From contig CM046853.1 in the NCBI GenBank assembly GCA_025617745.1, positions 29,515,822-29,579,821 on the forward strand: 64,000 nucleotides of DNA, read 5' to 3'. The notes under the pieces were generated by a model that saw only the letters and a program-made list of their open reading frames with translations, did not search any database and was not told where the DNA came from. Position 1 is the stretch's first letter. Each line of letters opens with the position of its first letter. Origin of the DNA: Heliocidaris erythrogramma. Lineage: Eukaryota; Echinodermata; Echinoidea; Camarodonta; Echinometridae. The translations under genes were made by a program, and so were the position numbers. Positions 58,169 through 64,000 of the stretch are shown here, one piece after another.

Positions 58169-58500
58169 CATGTCACGCAAACGATGCCAATGATCTCGCA
58201 CATTACTGGTTTGTCGTCGAAGAAATGGACGTTCACCAGCCCAAAGATTCCGAAACCGTTGATGACAGCGGATACGATGAGGTCAGCCACAGCCAAGTTC
58301 ACCAAGAAGGTACTACTCAGGACCTGGAGCTTCTCGTGAACGCACACGGCTCCGATAACGAGGACGTTCCCGATTAACCCAGTCAGGGTTAACACGACGA
58401 AGACGAGAAGGAATGGAATGCTGAACGACGTTCCAATGACATCGTCGAATTCGTCTCCGCTTCCGTTGGTTGTCAGTGATGTCGAATTCCCGAGATTCAT
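58169..58500 (-). CDS. Melatonin-receptor-like GPCR, first coding exon a (N-terminus to TM3)
   Basis: It starts at ATG (58500), after an A/G-rich leader, and ends ACATG|GTAATT in phase 2. The N-terminus MNLGNSTSLTTNGSGDEF has NST and NGS sequons. TM1 contains GLIGNVLVIGAVCV, TM2 contains STFLVNLAVADLIV, and TM3 begins CEIIGIVCVT. It is very similar to exon b (48553-48911) from VIG onward and uses the same splice phase and position. No matching downstream exon of its own is seen, so it may splice to the shared body at 29.5 kb or be part of an incomplete duplicate. Confidence 0.87.
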
Positions 58501-59039
58501 CCTTTTTTCTTTGTTCCAATACTTCCCTAAAGGGCATATCCTTTTTGTTTCTGATTAAATAGAACCTGTTTGAAGAGAATGTCGATTCTCTTGGTGTCAG
58601 AAGAATATTTCTCTTTTTCAAACAATTTTTGCAGTTTGTCTCTTCTATCGCCACTTTTTACAATCACAAACGTATTATATTCAAACAAGAAAACACACAC
58701 TGATTCTGACTAAATGTCTGCTTGCGTACTGATGACTAAAGTGATACCAAAAACTAGTCCATGGTTACATTGGTATGGTGGTAGAGTTTCTATTTGAACG
58801 ACATTTGCCAATATTCTAAGCCGTGCTCATATATGGATTGTGCTTCAATATTTGCGATTTCCATCATGCATTGACAGGAAAGTACCATTTCCATGGTAAC
58901 AAAGTAGCCACACGAATGGAACGATGAAGTGGTTGATGATCGTATTTTTGGACAAATCGAAAGTGATAAGGTGGTGTATTGGTAATACGAATTTTATTAG
59001 ACTTAATTGAAACGGACTATTTGCTTTATCAATACGGGA
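58501..59039. other. Upstream region of GPCR exon 1a
   Basis: Presumed 5' UTR and promoter region; no TATA box or other motif is called. AT-rich. Confidence 0.35.
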
Positions 59040-60117
59040 TCATTTGGCATAATGAACTTGTGGTTGATCAGATTCAGATTCAGATTCTAAAAATATATTA
59101 ATTTCCTTCTCATAATCAAAATAAATACAAAAATTAAATGTACATTCACAAAACACATGGTGGAAGGAGGTTACGGTCCCAGGAATAACATGGCTTGTGT
59201 TGGGGTTGCCTTGACAATACATATTTACATATATGATATTATACAACAATAATAACATACATAAACAATGTAAAGAAAAGTGAAGAAAAAATGCAATATG
59301 TGATCCTGACTATAATTATTGTACGAAGTATATGAAGTAGAGGTGACTGTATGGAGTGAAGGGCATGTTTTAATAGAGTCATATTAAAGTTTTTTTCAGG
59401 GTCTGGAAACAGCAAAACGAATATTTTGTTGAAATGCAACTGTTCTATGTCTCCGAATATGGATGCTTCTTACAGATCTTGTTGAATAATTATGAAAATT
59501 ACACTTAAAATCAAACATATTACAATTTTTTTTTTTTTTTTAATTTTTTTTTTTTTTTTGGGGGGGGGGGGAGATATTTATAGATGACGTAGATGTATTG
59601 ATATATGCAACTATAAAAATCACATATATGAATCATCAGGTCTCATGACTGTTCTTAAAATGTCAAACATTCTGTTCCTAATTAACCCACTTATGTATCA
59701 AAATCAAATACACATCTCAAGTGAATACTAATCAATTTCCAATTTAAAAAATATGATAGACTCTACCGAGAGAGTTCTGGTTATCAAGAACAATGAATAG
59801 ATCCCATTCGAGCAAAACGGAATTAACTTTGATTTCCAAAACCAAAATTAATTGGCCTTTGGATGTCTATTCGATGAATCTTCATTTTCAAATTTAGGTG
59901 CTTGTCTGATTCGCCTGAAAATATCACAAAGACAAATATTTTGTTTTTGAGCGCGTTTAGATTTTAAAGTTTGCCTCCTGAGGAAATCATTAAATCTTTT
60001 GTCAATATAATTCATTCTACCTAAAAATACATATTTTCCATAGTCTATTTCATATGAAAGAGCAGCTAAATGCACATCACTCAGTCTGTAGATTTTTTTT
60101 GCACAAGCAGTCTTCAT
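59040..60117 (-). mobile_element. LINE-like 3' end with ATTCAG tail
   Basis: On the - strand an 89-codon frame (60117-59848, unrecognised, basic, with FLRRQTLKSKRAQKQNICL) is followed by about 700 bp of UTR-like sequence. It ends in a (TCTGAA)n tail at about 59068-59090, like the element at 17.1 kb. The poly-T/poly-G block at 59526-59571 interrupts it. The LINE assignment is inference from the tail. Confidence 0.3.
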
Positions 60118-61609
60118 GGTCTTGAAGAACCCAAACTAATTCTGGGACATCTTTTTGCAAGATTTACGTATAACAGGCTATGTAATCGTGACGTGTTTTT
60201 TCTTCTTTAGACACGTCCTATATCGTCACACCCTGTTCGCCCTTACCCTTCCATTATCTCTTTATATCTTCCATCTGATAAAGCTATCTAAACGGAAAGA
60301 AACCGAGATAATTATAAGCTAATCAAGGTTTTGCGATACGGTATGCAAGTCTGACGAAGCCTATACAAATACCATTACTCGAAGAGGAGCCCTCCCGAAC
60401 AAACAATAGGGAATAGACAAACAATTTTACAAAAAGCTTTCACGTACGCCTGTGATTTCCTCTGACTCCAGCTCATTTGCATAGATGCAAGTAGTGGATG
60501 TGATGACAAGTTCAAAGCGGGTGGAGGAATTTTTTTCCCCCGATGGCACCGTCAATTACCGCAAATGAGGGGGGGGGGGGGGGGGGGGTTGCGGCGCATG
60601 ATTAGTGAGAAGCACACACGGTATTATTAATGAGTGTTTACTTTGAGAGATTTGCATAATTCTTTAACTGCTCTTATTCGCACATCTGATTTGGATCAAT
60701 TGTCTTGAATATGTAGGTCAATGTGGTGAAATACTAGACGACTTCATTTAGCATATTTATATTTTGACGTGAGCTGAAAGCTTATGGATGTTTTCTTTGA
60801 TTCTTTTTCATTTGAATTGCAGAAATATAATCCTTGTATCGATGCTGTCCCACAATAAATGATTATATTATGACAGCATTATAAACAATAAATTGAATTA
60901 CCGAGGAAGATATCACCAACTACACTTTTCGAAATGTATGCTAGATTTTTATAATTTCAGGTTGCTTGACAGCACTGACACAGTCAATGATATGCCTGTT
61001 TCACCGTATCTTTTTCATCCATTAATCCAAGTTAGCTACTTCTAACATGTCACATAATTTATTGTGAGATTTACATGGCATCGAATATGTATTTTGAAAG
61101 CAGCAAGACAGTGTGTTCATCGTTTGAAAGAACTTGAGCCATATGTGTACGGGCATATTTCCGCGAGGGGGGCTGACACCTCTTGCCCGTAAATCAACTA
61201 ACCCGTTTTTAAATTATGTGGGCGAGCAAAGCGACTGAGCTAAAGAAAAGAAAAACTCTATCATGGTAAAATTATAATTTCGTCATCAAAATACATTAAA
61301 TAAATGAAAATTACATATTCGGGTACCTCGCTGCCCGAATATGGGGTAATGGTTTTCCGAACAAGATGATATTCGGGAACCTCACGGCTTGAATATGAGG
61401 CGATTGTCCGAATATACAAACTTAAAAAAAAAATCTTTGGGGCTACAGCTCCCATTCCTACCCCCGCCGCGTACGCCCATGGATATAACATCATGATTAT
61501 GGAGATGAATGATGATTATCCGATGATATTATGATTTAAAAAAATTAGTATCGTGATTATTGTCGGAGGCAGGGAGATTCTAATAGTCATGATAGTGGGT
61601 ATGCAAGGG
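60118..61609. other. Noncoding stretch with G-run repeat fragments
   Basis: A poly-G run of about 20 lies at 60568-60588. A segment at 61150-61480 contains GCGAGCAAAGCGACTGAGC and two TATTCGGG blocks with GAATATG inversions. No gene. Confidence 0.4.
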
Positions 61610-61855
61610 AATCAGTGTCGGTTATCTGAGAGGTGTCGTGGTCATATGCTTTAAACATGACATGTGAAGGTTGTGGGTTCGAGCTTCGATACGGCTCTCG
61701 TGTCCTTATGTAACGCATTTACTCTACATTGCTTCTCTCCACCTAGGTCTGTATTATGGATACTTGCTAGGAAATGGAGAACTTGCACACATTGTATTAG
61801 CAAGAATCGGATGTCCAAGTGAATAACTGCAAAACGCTTAGCGACAGCGGATCAC
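61610..61855 (+). mobile_element. tRNA-derived SINE
   Basis: The tRNA-like head has A-box-like GTGTCGTGGTC and B-box GGTTCGAGC (61678-61686). It is followed by a body TCTCCACCTAGGTCTG, TATTATGG and TACTTGCTAGG, a layout common among invertebrate SINEs. It ends next to a tandem repeat. Confidence 0.6.
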
Positions 61856-62200
61856 TAATAAGAAAACATTAGACAAAAATATCAGAATTTTCTTTCTCAA
61901 ACTTAGCTTCATCTCTTATAGATGAAATAGCGACAGCGTATCGAGGGCTATATAGATCACGATTATTATGATAGTTATTACTATCTGTTAATAAGAAAAC
62001 ATTTGACAAAAATATCAGAATTTTCTTTCTCAAACTTAGCTTCATCTCTATAGATGAAATAGCGACAGCGTATCGAGGGCTATATAGATCAAGATTATTA
62101 TGATAGTTATCACTATCTATTAATAAGAAAACATTAGACAAAAATATCAGAATTTTCTTTCTCAAACTTAGCTTCATCTCTTATAGATGAAATAGCTTAT
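61856..62200. repeat. 133-bp tandem repeat, about 2.6 copies
   Basis: GACAAAAATATCAGAATTTT recurs at 61872, 62005 and 62137. Each copy has CTTCATCTCTTATAGATGAA (or a shorter variant), a small palindrome, and AGCGACAGCGTATCGAGGGC. The third is cut off by a poly-G repeat fragment at 62207. Confidence 0.9.
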
Positions 62201-63646
62201 ATCCGATGGGGGGGGGGGGGGGCACATGCCCGGATCTACGCCGCAGCCTTTCATAACTTACGCGAAGGTAAAAAAAAAATCATATAAGTTACCCATTAAA
62301 CACATTAACACTTCCGTAACCAACAGTCGTGACAATATATAAAAAAAAGGAAGGATTGAACTACATTAGTAAGGAAGTCACCGAGGCCGCCTGACATCTT
62401 CACAATGAATTTGTAACACTGCCATGGTGGATCAGGTTTACGAAAGATTGAGAAATGGGAGTCTTGATGTGCTTTTATCGTAGAGAGCGCTTGACCTGAT
62501 TGACAAAATTATGTCATCACAAGATGGAGATTCAGCGACACTGATTCGAACATGCTAATAGAGATGTAAGTGGAAAAATAGTGAGAAATCAGAGAGGGAG
62601 AGGGGGGAGAAGGGGAGAGGGGTGGAGAGAGAGGGAGACAGAGACAGAGAGGGAGACAGAGATAGAGAGACAGAGAGACAGACAGAGAGAGAGAGAGAGA
62701 GAGAGAGCGGGGAGAGGGGGAAGGAAAGGGAGGGGGGTGGAGGGAGAAACTAGTACAAAGAAGGAAATATCTTCTCTCTGCTATAGCTTGTCTCGTTTCT
62801 CCGCTTCAAGTTAACATTAGGCATGTGAGAAAGAAAAGACAACAAAATCAAATACAATTTGAAGAGTAATGGAATCGAACCAAGATGGGTGGTGTCCTAT
62901 CAGTGTTTGGCTCCAAATTTGTAGATCTTGTGACATTTCATCTCTGAGTGTCTTATTACAACCACACTGCCCGACCAACTTTGGCAAAGGTCAGTCGCCA
63001 ACGACGATAAAATGTGAAAGCCAAGAAAACAGAAAGCGGACAAGAACTTGGCACCCATATGCAGCCTCTCCTTCTTGTTCTTGTGTTTTTGTTTTCCCCC
63101 TAAAGACGCTGATTAAATATGAAATACAGGTCGTGAACCTGTTGAAAATTCATCTCAGAAGGCAACTAACTCTCCACCTTTAGCGTGGACCTACCATGTT
63201 GTCTTAAAGGACTTTCTGGTGTTGAAAAAACTCAGTCCATATGTGATGGGTAACAGGATTATAGGGGTCCTAACAAATTTATTGAATTATCACTCTACTT
63301 TTTATTTTATATATTATGTCTATCCATCTATCTGACATCCAACTTTTACCCTTACTAATGTGATATCTAAAATCCATTTTCCCCCTCAAAAAATATGTAT
63401 ATTCGAGCGACACATTCGAGTATATTCCTCGTTAAGAGCATAGCTGGCATGACAAAATTCTTGATTGAAATAATCAATCATCACCGAGACAAAGTTCTGT
63501 TACGTCAATGTATAAATGAGATTTTGTATAATAGTTTCCATGAACTAATAACTTATTCTCCTTACATTTCACATTCTTTTCCTTTCTTTTTTCTCTCTTT
63601 TCATCCTTTTTCAGTTTCTATCTCACTCTAGGTTTTTCTGTTTGCC

Positions 63647-63685
<39 letters not shown>

Positions 63686-64000
63686 TTCTCTCATAAACTC
63701 TTCATTTCATCCAAATTTTTGGGGTCCTCTGACAAGCAAAAAAAAAAAAGGAAGACGATAATAAAGAAAAAAGCCACTTTAAGAAAAAAGAAAGAACAGG
63801 GGTTATCGTCTATAAAGGACATGGGCACGTTTTGGGGGTTGCCCCTTGGATTTCAAAAGGAGGGGGCACGATCCCAACCCCTCCCCCTCGAAATTCGCAA
63901 GTGGTTCCTGAACGTGTATTCTTTGCTGTTTCTGCAGACCTCCTTTTTAGTGTTGTGTTTTAGTATTTTTAAATTATATTATGCACGTATCCCTCCAAAC
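62201..64000. other. Noncoding stretch to window end
   Basis: GA-rich tract at 62581-62755 (Arg/Glu frame incidental), TGTC/TC microsatellite at 63640-63695 and a repeat at 63710-63900 similar to 47600-47765. No gene is supported. Confidence 0.4.

Noticed and set aside
62581..62814. Arg/Glu-rich frame
   Set aside because: It is a GA microsatellite read in frame, with no other support.

Overview
The window is animal nuclear DNA: spliced genes with GT-AG introns, a long AT-rich 3' UTR, abundant microsatellites and many small transposon-like repeats. It carries phosphoserine aminotransferase (PSAT1) and a class A GPCR resembling melatonin receptors. The repeat style (long poly-G runs in elements headed AGTGGCGTA, short inverted-repeat elements, tRNA- and 7SL-like SINE pieces) suggests a marine invertebrate deuterostome, most likely an echinoderm. 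That assignment is an inference, because no species marker is visible.

Left third (1-16 kb, + strand): the six last coding exons of PSAT1 lie between 7610 and 13136, followed by a UTR of about 2.7 kb. The upstream intron is filled by a roughly 7.1-kb repeat structure (459-7573). It contains three head-to-tail copies of a 2.16-kb unit, each with a GAT/ATC tract, a tRNA-Gly-like Pol III module and CRE/YY1-like sites, and it is closed by an inverted copy of its own left end. Intron 2 of the visible part holds an inverted-repeat element with 161-bp internal repeats. Intron 4 holds three inverted-repeat pairs nested inside one another.

Middle (16-25 kb): a repeat domain without visible genes. It includes a cruciform-like palindrome, two TAG arrays, two heptamer arrays (CGAGTTT and its complement) in opposite orientation, a satellite of about ten 187-bp units built around a related palindrome, and a 2.1-kb inverted repeat.

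Right part (25-59 kb, - strand): exons of a melatonin-receptor-like GPCR. Two closely related first coding exons (58169-58500 and 48553-48911) both end in a phase-2 donor after TM3 begins. One set of downstream exons (29180-29532 for TM3-TM5, 28359-28614 for TM6-TM7) has reading phases matching either. This looks like alternative or duplicated first exons over a shared receptor body. The expected acceptor of the TM3 exon is not an AG, and a dispersed repeat abuts it.

The remaining sequence is AT-rich intergenic or intronic DNA with inverted-repeat elements, tandem repeats, a 7SL-like segment, a tRNA-derived SINE and LINE-like 3' ends. All repeat calls come from reading the sequence by eye. 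No database search or folding was run.
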